Shown here: piece by piece, positions 17,600 to 26,251 of the stretch
Numbering within the stretch: the stretch's first letter is position 1
Layout: each line of letters begins with the position of its first letter
NCBI RefSeq assembly: GCF_001548395.1
Contig: NZ_AP017367.1
Location: 4,687,001-4,751,000 of the forward strand
Direction of reading: 5' to 3'
Source: Leptolyngbya sp. O-77
GTDB taxonomy: Bacteria; Cyanobacteriota; Cyanobacteriia; Elainellales; Elainellaceae
DNA: 64,000 nt
The notes under the pieces: model-generated
Told to the model about the DNA's origin: nothing
What the model saw: only the letters and a program-made list of their open reading frames with translations
Databases searched by the model: none
Translations under genes and position numbers: made by a program

Positions 17600-18679
17600 C
17601 TATTGTTCCTTGCTCAGAAGCTCGCTCAGCTTCAAACCGACAGCAGATCCGCCGTTAAACAACGTCCCGATTTTGCGCTCGTCGATGCGGGCGGTGGAAG
17701 GAGCTTGAATTTCAGGAGGCAGAGGCACATAGCCCACTTCAGAGACTAAGCCAGCATTGGCGGGGTCAATCTGAAAGCGCGCAAAAGCCTCGACTGCTGG
17801 ATTGTCTAAAGAGGTGGACTTGACATAGAAGAACTCAGGACGCGACAGCGGGGCATAGCTGCCGTCTGCAATCGTTTCTGGGCTGGGGGCAACACAGCCG
17901 TTCCCGTTGTCAATCTCAACTGCCTTCAGTTTGCCCTCGTTTTCGATGTAGTAGGCGTAGCCGAAGAACCCGACGCTATTGGGGTCGGCACTGACGCCCT
18001 GCACGATCACGTTGTCATCTTCACTGGCGGTATAGTCTCCCCGGCTTTCGCCCTCTTTGCCCACGATGGCAGCGGTGAAGTAGTCATAGGTGCCAGAGTC
18101 GGTGCCCGCACCGTAGAGGGACAAGGGACGATTGGGAAAATCAGGGCGAATCTGGTTCCAGTTGGTGATGGTGCCTTGGGCGGCGGGTTCCCACATCTTT
18201 TTCAGCTCGTCTACAGTCAGACAACTCACGAAATCGTTGTCGGGGTGAACCACCACCGTTAGACCGTCAAACGCAATAGGTATTTCGACGTACTCAATAC
18301 CGTTCTGTTTGCAGAGTTCAATTTCTTCGGCCTTGATGGGACGAGACGCGTTGGAGATGTCGGTTTCACCCGCGCAGAACTTCTTGAAGCCGCCGCCCGT
18401 GCCAGACACGCCCACAGTGACGCGGACGCCGGGGTTTGCTTTCATGAACTCTTCTGCCATTGCTTCAGAGATAGGGAAAACGGTGCTGGAGCCATCGACT
18501 AGCACGCTGCCCGTGAGGTCAGACGCGGTGGTGGTGCCGCCAGCGGCTGGGCTTTCGGCGGTGGTGGTGCCGCCGCCTGTGGTGGTGCCGCCGCAGGCAA
18601 CTGCCAGACCCAGAGTAGCCGCTGTCAGAGCCGCAAACGCAGCAGAGCGCTTAGAACGAAGATGGAGTTGGAATGCCAT
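17600..18679 (-). CDS. pstS: Phosphate-binding lipoprotein PstS
   Basis: The 359-residue periplasmic phosphate-binding protein of the Pst importer. The N terminus is basic, then hydrophobic, and ends in a lipobox (LAVAC, Cys29), followed by a Gly/Thr-rich linker. The mature part carries PstS landmarks: [17 protein letters not shown] near 61, the phosphate-loop [10 protein letters not shown] near 98, [10 protein letters not shown], and a later [12 protein letters not shown] segment. It resembles the SphX/PstS group of cyanobacteria. It heads the pst operon and is preceded by a Pho-box-like repeat. Confidence 0.97.
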   Translation of the reverse strand: MAFQLHLRSKRSAAFAALTAATLGLAVACGGTTTGGGTTTAESPAAGGTTTASDLTGSVLVDGSSTVFPISEAMAEEFMKANPGVRVTVGVSGTGGGFKKFCAGETDISNASRPIKAEEIELCKQNGIEYVEIPIAFDGLTVVVHPDNDFVSCLTVDELKKMWEPAAQGTITNWNQIRPDFPNRPLSLYGAGTDSGTYDYFTAAIVGKEGESRGDYTASEDDNVIVQGVSADPNSVGFFGYAYYIENEGKLKAVEIDNGNGCVAPSPETIADGSYAPLSRPEFFYVKSTSLDNPAVEAFARFQIDPANAGLVSEVGYVPLPPEIQAPSTARIDERKIGTLFNGGSAVGLKLSELLSKEQ

Positions 18680-18977
18680 AGTCTAGAAATTCCTGTTAGG
18701 GTTTGTTTCTGTCAAACGTTGGCATTCTACAGTTTCATCGTAAAGAAGAGGTTAAGCCGATCCGAAGAAATGTATCTTAGACGACTGAAAATGGTCTTTG
18801 GGGTTCGGATCGATGGCAGAGGAGGGCGATCGCCATTTTGTAAATCCGTTGTAGAGCGGGGATTCCAGCGATCGGGCGACGCCAGCCCAAATTCATTCAG
18901 CGGCTTTTCTCAGCCTGTGGGAACCAGGTCATGAAATCGACATTTAGCAAAAGAATTCGGCTTTTCTGGGGGGCAGG
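18680..18977. other. pstS promoter region
   Basis: About 300 bases between pstS and the 3' end of the DUF4126 gene. It contains the Pho-box-like repeats (18738-18756). The remainder shows HIP1 sites but no gene. Confidence 0.55.
18738..18756 (-). promoter_or_regulatory. Pho box upstream of pstS (SphR-type tandem repeat)
   Basis: On the minus strand CTTAACCT, CTT spacer, CTTTACGA: two 8-base units with 11-base spacing, matching the cyanobacterial PHO box (8-base CTTAACCT-like repeats with 3-base spacers). It lies about 60-75 bases before the start codon. A weaker third unit CTTCGGAT is in register upstream (18760-18767). SphS-SphR control is inferred. Confidence 0.6.
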
Positions 18978-19547
18978 CTATCTAAACCGACGGCGACGAC
19001 CAAAGAAGCGCCACACTTTGTAAGCCGCGTAGCCGAGCAGGCCGATAATAACGACCCCCGTGAGCAGCGGAATCAGAATCGCCATCACCGAAATCACCGA
19101 TGAGGTGAACAATTCCATCGTGGAGAGCGCGGGGTTGGCGATGCCGCCTGTGGTGGCGGTGGAGGTGAGGCGGGCCACGTCGGTCATGCCTTTGGTGAGT
19201 CCGGCGGCTCCGGCTCCGGCGATGATGGCCAGCGTCCACTGGAGGAAGGGGCTAATATCCACCAGGGTGGAGGCGGTTAGCACCGCTCCCGCAACGAGGG
19301 CCGCGGGCGTGGTGATCAAATCCAAAATTTCATCGACCCAGGGGATGTAGTAGCCTGCCACTTCGACCCCGGTAGCCACGGCAAAGGCCGTAATGGCGAC
19401 TGGAGAGCCGATCCATTCAAAGCCCTGGGCGGGGGTCATGTGCCCTGTGGCTGTGGCGATGCTCATCACCAAAAACGGCACAAACAGCCGAAACCCGGTG
19501 GCAGCGCTGAGGCTGACGCCCGCCAGCAAGCTGATTAAAGTTTCCAA
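18978..19547 (-). CDS. DUF4126-family membrane protein
   Basis: A 189-residue hydrophobic protein with about four or five membrane segments (LLAGVSLSAATGFRLFVPFLVMS, VAITAFAVATGVEVAGYYI, ILIPLLTGVVIIGLLGYAAY) and an Arg-rich C terminus (RRRRFR). The early ATGFRLFVPF segment, the PWVDEILDLITTPAALVAG loop and the GLTKGMTDVAR helix are typical of DUF4126, a family without an assigned function. It lies downstream of the sterol-desaturase/SDR gene on the same strand, 399 bases away, so it probably has its own promoter. Confidence 0.85.
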   Translation of the reverse strand: METLISLLAGVSLSAATGFRLFVPFLVMSIATATGHMTPAQGFEWIGSPVAITAFAVATGVEVAGYYIPWVDEILDLITTPAALVAGAVLTASTLVDISPFLQWTLAIIAGAGAAGLTKGMTDVARLTSTATTGGIANPALSTMELFTSSVISVMAILIPLLTGVVIIGLLGYAAYKVWRFFGRRRRFR

Positions 19548-19946
19548 AGAATCCTCCAGCCCATGAGGGAAGTATTGCAGGTTTATTGATGCATCTGCTG
19601 TTAAGCGCTTCTTAAAATCCGGTTTCTAGCAAAATTGGATCGTTTTAGCCCAAACCAGCCCGAAATTAGCGCAGTTTGCTAGATTTTTCCTAACTTGATT
19701 TTTCCAAAGTATTTTAGATGATTTTTAGTCAGGCGCGATAGATTTCGCCGCAACTAGAGGCTGTCATCAGTTATCGGCGAAATATTAGATTTCTTAGGAG
19801 TTTCAGCCCCTAGCCTGGTTTGTTTGGGCGGGTGCTGCTGATTCCTCAAGGGTTCTGAGGTGAGTTGATGACGCGCCCCAGACCTGCTGTGGCGATCGCG
19901 ATCTTGATTTGCTGATTCGCTGTGCTGTCTCAGCAGTGGGGCGAGT
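19548..19946. other. AT-rich intergenic region
   Basis: Nearly 400 bases between the DUF4126 start and the stop of the sterol-desaturase/SDR gene. AT-rich runs (19630-19790) probably include the DUF4126 promoter. No gene, repeat or clear terminator is seen. Confidence 0.5.
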
Positions 19947-21122
19947 TTATCGAGAAAACAGGCGAAAATAGAGCGATTTCAGCGCTTCTTTAATCGGAAA
20001 CGCAATGTAGGTCAGCGGATTAATCGTGACGATAATGTCGCGAAAATCGCGCTTGGCCAGCGCCACGATCGCCCCAGCCACCCAGGTTGCATCCATCACG
20101 CCGATCGGGTTGAGGTTGCTTTTGAACGGGCCCAGGATCAGCTTGCGAATCACGCAGGGCGCATCCAGCCGCCGCAGCGTAATCAGGTCGCCCAGCGTCC
20201 GCTTCGACATTTCATAAAGCGGGCTGAGGGCGGGGCTGACTTCGGCTTCGGAGGTGTTGATCCAAAGTTCCTTCAGCGCTCGGTGTTCTGACTTTTGCAC
20301 GGTGCTGAGGAACAGTTCCGCTAGGTTCCACGCTGAAAACGTGTTGACCTGGAAGGATTTTTGGATGGCTTCGGGTGTGCGATCGCCATGCACGTTGATC
20401 CCGTGATTAATAATTAGAATATCTACAGTTTGCAGCCGTTCCGCTAACTCAAACTCGCGCCCCGCACACCAGGGCAGCACCTCGACGCGATCGCCAAACT
20501 CGGCCCCCTCGCAGGTGGTGATGGCGATCGGCTTTGCGCCCTGCTGCTGCAACTGGTGGATCAGCGCCCGCCCCAGCGTGCCCGATGCGCCCGTCACCGC
20601 AACCGTTTTCCCTTTGAGCGAAAGCGCCGTGCCCAGTATCTTGTCCACGATGGTAAAGTACCCGCAATAATAAGCATTGCCCTGGTCAAAATGATGCCGC
20701 CAGTGGTACGTGCGGTTTACCGTCCACTGCGAAGGAATCGTATCCAAATCGCCGGGTTTGTGCGTCAGGTCGGTGGCCAGCAGCCAGCCCCGCGATCGCG
20801 AGTATGCGGTAATCAGAAACCCCAGCGAATAGAGGCAGCCCGCTGCCAGCGCCAGGTTTTGAGTCATCGCCACCAGCAGCGCCCCGGCCGACAGCATGGC
20901 GATCGCCTCTGGCACGTCATTATAAAGTTGCGCTTGCTTGTATGCCTCCAGGCTGACGATGCTGAGGTCGCGGCGATAGGCCTTGTGGTGCAGATTGTGG
21001 CTGCGCTGGAGCGGTTGCCAATAGTGCCCCGCAATGTGATAACAGTCGCGCACCAGTTCGGCAAACACCACGGATGCCGCCGCCAACAGGATAAAGCCGA
21101 GAAGACCGCCGGGGGTAATCAT
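19947..21122 (-). CDS. Fused sterol-desaturase-like / short-chain dehydrogenase protein
   Basis: A 391-residue fusion. The N-terminal part (about 1-170) is membrane-associated (GLLGFILLAAASVVFAELV) and carries His clusters in the order of fatty-acid hydroxylase/sterol-desaturase di-iron proteins: HIAGHYW, HNLHH and HWRHHFDQ. The C-terminal part (about 173-391) is an SDR Rossmann domain with VAVTGASGTLGRALI and the active-site YEMSKRTL (YxxxK). The architecture is known in cyanobacteria as a bifunctional sterol desaturase/short-chain dehydrogenase. The substrate is unknown; a lipid or carotenoid-like compound is plausible. It diverges from the next SDR gene. Confidence 0.87.
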   Translation of the reverse strand: MITPGGLLGFILLAAASVVFAELVRDCYHIAGHYWQPLQRSHNLHHKAYRRDLSIVSLEAYKQAQLYNDVPEAIAMLSAGALLVAMTQNLALAAGCLYSLGFLITAYSRSRGWLLATDLTHKPGDLDTIPSQWTVNRTYHWRHHFDQGNAYYCGYFTIVDKILGTALSLKGKTVAVTGASGTLGRALIHQLQQQGAKPIAITTCEGAEFGDRVEVLPWCAGREFELAERLQTVDILIINHGINVHGDRTPEAIQKSFQVNTFSAWNLAELFLSTVQKSEHRALKELWINTSEAEVSPALSPLYEMSKRTLGDLITLRRLDAPCVIRKLILGPFKSNLNPIGVMDATWVAGAIVALAKRDFRDIIVTINPLTYIAFPIKEALKSLYFRLFSR

Positions 21123-21345
21123 TTAGAAAAACTAGCAATAAACGGTTGAATACGCAGAGTAAAAGTGGAAGCGAATGTCTAACGTAGGGCCAATGCCCGA
21201 TCTTCAAGGGCTGCGGTATGGTGGAAATCATAGACAGTGTAACGTAATGTGACATCGTTTCAGAAGACGCGATCGCTCTGCTAGCAAGCTGAGAAACGGG
21301 CGATCGCCAGCAAGCTTGTAAAATCCAGGATTCAGGACGGGCGAT

Positions 21346-22230
21346 ATGTTTTTAGTCACCGGGGCAACGGGCGGATTGGGCAAGCGCATTGTGCGGCAAC
21401 TGCGCGACCAAGGACAGCCCGTGCGGGCATTTGTGCGGCTCACTTCTCGCTACAGCGAATTAGAAAAGCGCGGCGCAGACATTTTCATCGGTGATCTAAC
21501 GCAAGAGCGAGATCTGCAAAAAGCGCTCCAGGGCGTGCAATTTGTCATCAGCGCTCACGGCTCAAACGAAGCCAGCGGAGGCGCTCAGGCGCTCGACTAT
21601 CGCGCCAATATCGATCTGATCGATTTGTCGAAATCGGCGGGCGTGCAGCATTTCACCTTTATCTCGGTGATGGGAGCTGACCGCAACTATGAAGATGCGC
21701 CCGTGTTCAAAGCGAAGTCGGCGGTCGAAAAATACCTGCAAGCCAGCGGGCTAAACTACACCATTCTGCGGCCAGCGGGCTTTGCATCGAATCTGCTGCC
21801 GCTGGCGGAGCAGTTCCGCAAGAGCGGCGTGTATCTGCTGATTGGCGACCCCAAAACGCGCACCTCTATTATTAGCACTGATGATCTGGCCAAACTGGCG
21901 ATCGCCTCGGCCACCACACCCGCTGCCCACGGACAAATCTTCAATGCAGGCGGCCCGGAAATCCTGGAGCGCGGCGAAATTCCCAATATCTTTGCCCGCA
22001 TCTTCAAAAAGGAGCCGATTTTGATCAACCCGCCGCTGCTGGCAATCGACGGGCTGCGGGCAGCAATCGGTCTGGTGAATCCAGAACTCAAAGCCTCGCT
22101 GGGCACCTTCCGCACGCTGCTAGCCAACGAGTTTTACACTACGCCTGCCGAAGTCGAGCAACTTCAATCTGCCTACGGTATCCAGCTAGAAACGCTGGAT
22201 ACCTTCCTGCGGCGATATCTCAGCGCCTAA
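21346..22230 (+). CDS. Atypical SDR (NmrA-like/Ycf39-like) NAD(P)-binding protein
   Basis: A 294-residue soluble Rossmann protein. The N terminus starts directly with MFLVTGATGGLGKRIV (GxxGxxG), followed by VRLTSRYSEL and DLTQERDLQKAL as in NmrA/Ycf39-type atypical SDRs. FISVMGADRN and the later LRPAGFASNLLPLAEQF also fit. The classical YxxxK is not obvious, so a regulatory or non-oxidoreductase role cannot be excluded. An AGGA lies about 10 bases before the ATG. It diverges from the sterol-desaturase/SDR fusion across about 220 bases. Confidence 0.87.
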   Translation: MFLVTGATGGLGKRIVRQLRDQGQPVRAFVRLTSRYSELEKRGADIFIGDLTQERDLQKALQGVQFVISAHGSNEASGGAQALDYRANIDLIDLSKSAGVQHFTFISVMGADRNYEDAPVFKAKSAVEKYLQASGLNYTILRPAGFASNLLPLAEQFRKSGVYLLIGDPKTRTSIISTDDLAKLAIASATTPAAHGQIFNAGGPEILERGEIPNIFARIFKKEPILINPPLLAIDGLRAAIGLVNPELKASLGTFRTLLANEFYTTPAEVEQLQSAYGIQLETLDTFLRRYLSA

Positions 22231-22326
22231 GAATGAACAGTCGAGCAATTATCCCGCAATTGATCAAGCTGCTGCTCGGGCTACTCCGCCGTTCAAGCCA
22301 TAGGCAGAAATCTAGAAGCGCTATCC

Positions 22327-22719
22327 CTACTCCTCCTGCGCTTCCTCAATCGGCTTGGCTTTAATCTCGACAGCCTGCACATCAATCGTGCCTGGTGGCG
22401 TGATGCGATAAAACGCGCCCTTCTCGACGCGCAGCGCTTCGCCGCAATTGGGGCAGCGGAGTTGGGTGCCATTAATCCCTGCGGAACGGGTTTCGCAGAC
22501 GGGGCAGAGCGCTTCTACCAGGTTGCGGCTGAGCCACCAGCGAAAGGCAAAAAAGGCAATCACGGGCGTTAGAATCAGTAACCCAATCAGCACAATAAAA
22601 GACTTCACCAGCCAGCCCAGCCCTACCATGCCCAATAGCCAGGCGATCGCCAGCAAAGTCATCCAAAATCCTAATCCTGACAGGGTAAACCGCAACCCTC
22701 CATAGCCGTTTTGATTCAT
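22327..22719 (-). CDS. Small membrane protein with a C-terminal zinc ribbon
   Basis: A 130-residue protein starting MNQNGYGGLRF. Two adjacent hydrophobic segments (about 15-37 and 39-60: LGFWMTLLAIAWLLGMVGLGW; FIVLIGLLILTPVIAFFAF) are followed by a cytoplasmic zinc ribbon with CPVC and CPNC knuckles 17 residues apart and an acidic tail. The frame extends to 22890, but a clear ribosome-binding site (GGGAGA at 22725-22730) places the start at 22719. I do not recognise a named family. It diverges from the large sensor kinase. Confidence 0.8.
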   Translation of the reverse strand: MNQNGYGGLRFTLSGLGFWMTLLAIAWLLGMVGLGWLVKSFIVLIGLLILTPVIAFFAFRWWLSRNLVEALCPVCETRSAGINGTQLRCPNCGEALRVEKGAFYRITPPGTIDVQAVEIKAKPIEEAQEE

Positions 22720-23040
22720 GGCTGTCTCCCTAAACAATCGGGATTTCTGCGAATCCACTCCTTTATTGTGATAACGCGCATCATACCAAGCCCAGATGGA
22801 AAGCTCGAATTTCCCAGGAGAGATTTCCGAATTCTGAGTCTGTTCCTGGACGGCTCGAAAATTCAGACTGGGCAGATGGGAAAAACTCACCCTAAAAAAT
22901 CAATTTTTGAAACAGACCTACTTGTGAATGCAGATTCCGTAAGCCGCCTGGGGTTATATAGAAACAGCGGTGTGTAACTGCAAAGAAATGCTGAGTGGCA
23001 TAGGTAGATGCTGTAAAGCCTCTTGGAAAGGGCAGGCGAT
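22720..23040. other. Divergent promoter region
   Basis: About 320 bases between the divergently transcribed zinc-ribbon gene and a sensor kinase. It must hold both promoters. I see no strong dyad, repeat or small gene. Confidence 0.5.
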
Positions 23041-26000
23041 ATGGGGCTAAAGCGCCAACTGGGGCAACTCACTGGTTTTCCTCTCCGGCGCAGAAGTATT
23101 CTGGGTCTACTGATTTTGCTCGTCGCCAGCTACCTGGGCAATCTGGCGCGATGGAACTTGTTTTTTAATATTGACCTGATTTTTGGCTCCATTGCCGTGT
23201 GGCTGGTGGTGGGGTTTTATGGGGTTCGCTGGGGCGTTTTGGCGGGTGCGCTGAGTGGTGCCTGTACCTACTTTCTGTGGGGACACCCTTATGCAGGAAT
23301 GGTTTTTACGCTGGAAGCGCTGTTTGTTGGGTTTTTGTTTTATCACAGCTGCTCCGCAAGCCGTCCAAACCTTGTGCTGCTGAATGGACTCTTCTGGCTG
23401 CTGATCGGGGTTCCCCTGGGCTGGTTTTTCTACGATAAAGTGTTGCAGATTGATCCTGTGCAGGTGCAAATTATTTTACTCAAGCAGCCTGTGAATGGCA
23501 TCTTCAACGCACTGATTGCCAGTCTGCTGATGATCTACTTGCCCATCCATCGCTGGATCGATCGCCCCAAAGCGCTCAACTCTCTTGCGCTACAGCAAGC
23601 GCTGTTTAACCTGCTGGTGGCTTTTGTATTTTTGCCGACGCTGCTGCTGATTATGTTTGCCAGCCGCGATGTGATTGATACGATTCGCTCCGATGCTCAG
23701 GCAGACTTGAGTCGCGTATCGGGCCATGCCGTAGCGTCGCTGCGATTGTGGCATCAGGAACACTTGCAATCGGCAAGTGAGCTGGCGCTGCAAGTTGCGA
23801 AATATGGCGAGTCTGATCAGGAGCATTTGCAGCACCATCTCGAATCGTCTCAGCGGCTCTTGCCCGATTTGCATCGGGTGCAGGTGTGGGATCGGGAGGG
23901 TCGGGTAATTGTATCTAGCGATACCATGTCTGATGGGGAGTCGGATGTAGCGATCGCCCTCCGGCAAGAAGATATCCGCTTGGCCCGACAGACGCTTCAG
24001 CCCATCTTGTCGGATGTGATTCCTGGAGCGCTGCCACGTGTGGTTTGGAGTGTACCTATTGTGCAGAGGCTGCGGCTGGAGGGACTGATCCTCAGCGAGG
24101 TGGGGTTGGGCCGCGTGGAGACGCTGCTGCGGCAAAGCCTCAGCGGGGAGGGAATGGATCTCACACTCGTCGGGCGAAACCAGACTGTGGTGCTGAGTAC
24201 GCGGGGCGATCGCCCGCCAGGCTCCCGGTTTCAACAGCCACAGGACAGTATCGTAGAACCTTTGGGCGACAATTTTTATCAGGTGTTTCCTGAGCGAAGC
24301 CGGCCCATCATGGCCCGCTGGATGAACTCCTGGTTTGGGCAGGCGGTGCCTGTGGCAGCGGGGCTACCGTGGACGCTAGTTGCCGAGGCTTCAGCTCAAT
24401 CCGATGTCCGCAACATCCAGCGCATCTATTCCCGCAATCTGGCGCTGCTGCTGGCGATCGCGCTCTTGGCGCTGCTGGTGTCGGCGCTGGTGAGCCAGCG
24501 GATGGTGCGCCCCCTGTCCCGACTTGCCCAGGTCACGACCAATCTACCCGACAAGCTGCTGGCTGGGCAGCCCATCGACTGGCCCGACAGCCAGATCACC
24601 GAACTCGCGTTTCTGGTCAAAAACTTTAGAACGATGGGCAAAACGCTGACCCAGCAGTTTGGCGCGATTCAGCAGGCGCTGAGCTACGAAGCATTGGTCA
24701 GGCGCATTACCGACAGCGTGCGCGACAGCCTGGACGAGTCGCAGATTTTGCAGACGGCGGTGCAGGCGCTGGGGCAAGAGCTAAACCTCCTCTGTTGTGA
24801 TGCAGCGCTCTACAGTGCCGACCAAAAGTATTCGACAATTCAGTACGAATATACAATTGCCCTGCCGTCGGCGCTGGGCACGAGCTTTGCCATTCCCAAT
24901 GAGTTTTCAGAGGTTCATGGTTTGCTGCTGCGGGGAGAATCCTGCCAGTTTTGCGCCGCGCTGCCCCATCCAGTCCGCCCCACTGCCTGCATGATGACGG
25001 TGCTGGCCCATCCAATTTGGGACGATCAGGGCGTGTTGGGGGATCTATGGCTATTTAAGCCCCAGGGCGAATGCTTTGAGGAGCCAGAGGTGCGGCTGGT
25101 GCAGCAGGTGGCCAGCCAGTGTGCGATCGCCCTACGGCAGGCGCGGCTATATGAAGCAGCCCAAATTCAGCTCAAGGCGCTGGAAGACCTGAATCTGCTC
25201 AAAGACGATTTTCTCAGCACCGTCTCTCACGAACTGCGAACCCCGATTACCAACATCAAAATGGCGATTAATATGCTGAAACTGTCGCAGCAGAACGAAC
25301 GGCGCGAGCAATATCTGAAGATTTTAGAGGCGGAGTGCGAACGTGAGGCTAATTTAATCAACGACCTGCTCGATTTACAGCGCCTCGCCTCCGGGACGCA
25401 GGCCCTTGAGTTGGAACCCATCTCCCTCCAGGACTGGGTGCTGCACATTGTCGAGTCGTTTCAGGAGCGCATCCGCAACCGCCAGCAGACTTTGCAGATT
25501 GAAATTTCCGACAAGCTGCCCGTCATCACGTCCGACCCAGCCTGCCTAGAGCGCATTTTGACAGAACTGCTCAACAATGCCTGCAAATACACACCGCCCG
25601 GTGAAAAAATTCGGGTGGCTGCTTGCGCTGTCGGCCTGTTTGACTGCGAAGCTGCGGTGATGACTGAAACGACGGCTGAAACGACGGCTGAAACGATAGC
25701 CAAAACGACCGGGGGCGATCGCCCGTTTGCCCTCAAGCCCTTCTCCGCTGCCCCAAATCTCGACTCAGCGCAAAATTTCGCCTCTCTTCCCTCGCCCAAT
25801 CCAGGCTTTTTTGTGCTGCGTGTCTGCAACTCTGGCGTGGAAATCCCTGCCGAGGCGCTGGAGCATATTTTTGAGAAGTTCTATCGCGTCCCTGGCATCG
25901 ACCGCTGGAAACAAGGGGGCACAGGGCTGGGGCTGGCCTTGGTGCAAAAGATGACGGAACATTTGGGTGGCAGCATTCAGGTCGCCAGTGCCGCCCGACA

Positions 26001-26067
26001 AACCTGTTTCACCGTCGCGCTGCCTGTGTCCCCACCCCACCAGACAGCCCCCCAATCCACTGTATAG
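23041..26067 (+). CDS. Membrane-bound hybrid-input sensor histidine kinase (7TM-like, HAMP, GAF, HisKA, HATPase)
   Basis: A 1008-residue sensor kinase. Residues 1-210 hold about six or seven membrane spans (MASE-like). A soluble sensor region (about 215-445) is followed by a last span (LALLLAIALLALLVSALV), HAMP (VRPLSRLAQVTTNLPDKLLAG), a GAF-like domain (about 560-715), the HisKA H-box FLSTVSHELRTPITN near 733, and HATPase with N-box ELLNNACKYT and G2 GTGLGLALVQ. The D/G1 region reads VCNSGVEIP, where DNG is usual. A low-complexity insert (TETTAETTAETIAKTTGGDRP) interrupts the ATPase domain near 885. ATG 23041 is preferred over an upstream in-frame TTG, with GGAAAGG about 10 bases before it. 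No cognate regulator is adjacent. Confidence 0.88.
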   Translation: MGLKRQLGQLTGFPLRRRSILGLLILLVASYLGNLARWNLFFNIDLIFGSIAVWLVVGFYGVRWGVLAGALSGACTYFLWGHPYAGMVFTLEALFVGFLFYHSCSASRPNLVLLNGLFWLLIGVPLGWFFYDKVLQIDPVQVQIILLKQPVNGIFNALIASLLMIYLPIHRWIDRPKALNSLALQQALFNLLVAFVFLPTLLLIMFASRDVIDTIRSDAQADLSRVSGHAVASLRLWHQEHLQSASELALQVAKYGESDQEHLQHHLESSQRLLPDLHRVQVWDREGRVIVSSDTMSDGESDVAIALRQEDIRLARQTLQPILSDVIPGALPRVVWSVPIVQRLRLEGLILSEVGLGRVETLLRQSLSGEGMDLTLVGRNQTVVLSTRGDRPPGSRFQQPQDSIVEPLGDNFYQVFPERSRPIMARWMNSWFGQAVPVAAGLPWTLVAEASAQSDVRNIQRIYSRNLALLLAIALLALLVSALVSQRMVRPLSRLAQVTTNLPDKLLAGQPIDWPDSQITELAFLVKNFRTMGKTLTQQFGAIQQALSYEALVRRITDSVRDSLDESQILQTAVQALGQELNLLCCDAALYSADQKYSTIQYEYTIALPSALGTSFAIPNEFSEVHGLLLRGESCQFCAALPHPVRPTACMMTVLAHPIWDDQGVLGDLWLFKPQGECFEEPEVRLVQQVASQCAIALRQARLYEAAQIQLKALEDLNLLKDDFLSTVSHELRTPITNIKMAINMLKLSQQNERREQYLKILEAECEREANLINDLLDLQRLASGTQALELEPISLQDWVLHIVESFQERIRNRQQTLQIEISDKLPVITSDPACLERILTELLNNACKYTPPGEKIRVAACAVGLFDCEAAVMTETTAETTAETIAKTTGGDRPFALKPFSAAPNLDSAQNFASLPSPNPGFFVLRVCNSGVEIPAEALEHIFEKFYRVPGIDRWKQGGTGLGLALVQKMTEHLGGSIQVASAARQTCFTVALPVSPPHQTAPQSTV
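25660..25725 (+). repeat. 12-base in-frame repeat (GAAACGACGGCT) ending in HIP1
   Basis: Within the kinase ATPase domain the unit ACGACGGCTGAA occurs about three times, degenerating into GATAGCCAAAACG and then GGGGGCGATCGCCC. It encodes TETTAETTAETIAKTTGGDRP, an insertion between conserved ATPase motifs. Confidence 0.75.
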
Positions 26068-26251
26068 TCTTTCAGAGGGAAGGGAACTCTAGGAAAGATA
26101 GGCGATTGGGGGCGTTGTCCCCTCGTCTGGCGCTGGTATTTTGGAAAATACTGAACCGAGTCAGAACCGAGTCAGAAATTTTCCGTCGCTTCATACGTTC
26201 GCAGCCCGTGCCTATCCGCCCCTCATTTCTCTTGCTTTCCGTGCCACAACT

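Noticed and set aside
23023..23040. TTG start six residues upstream of the sensor kinase
   Set aside because: ATG 23041 has GGAAAGG at a suitable distance, which the TTG would overlap.
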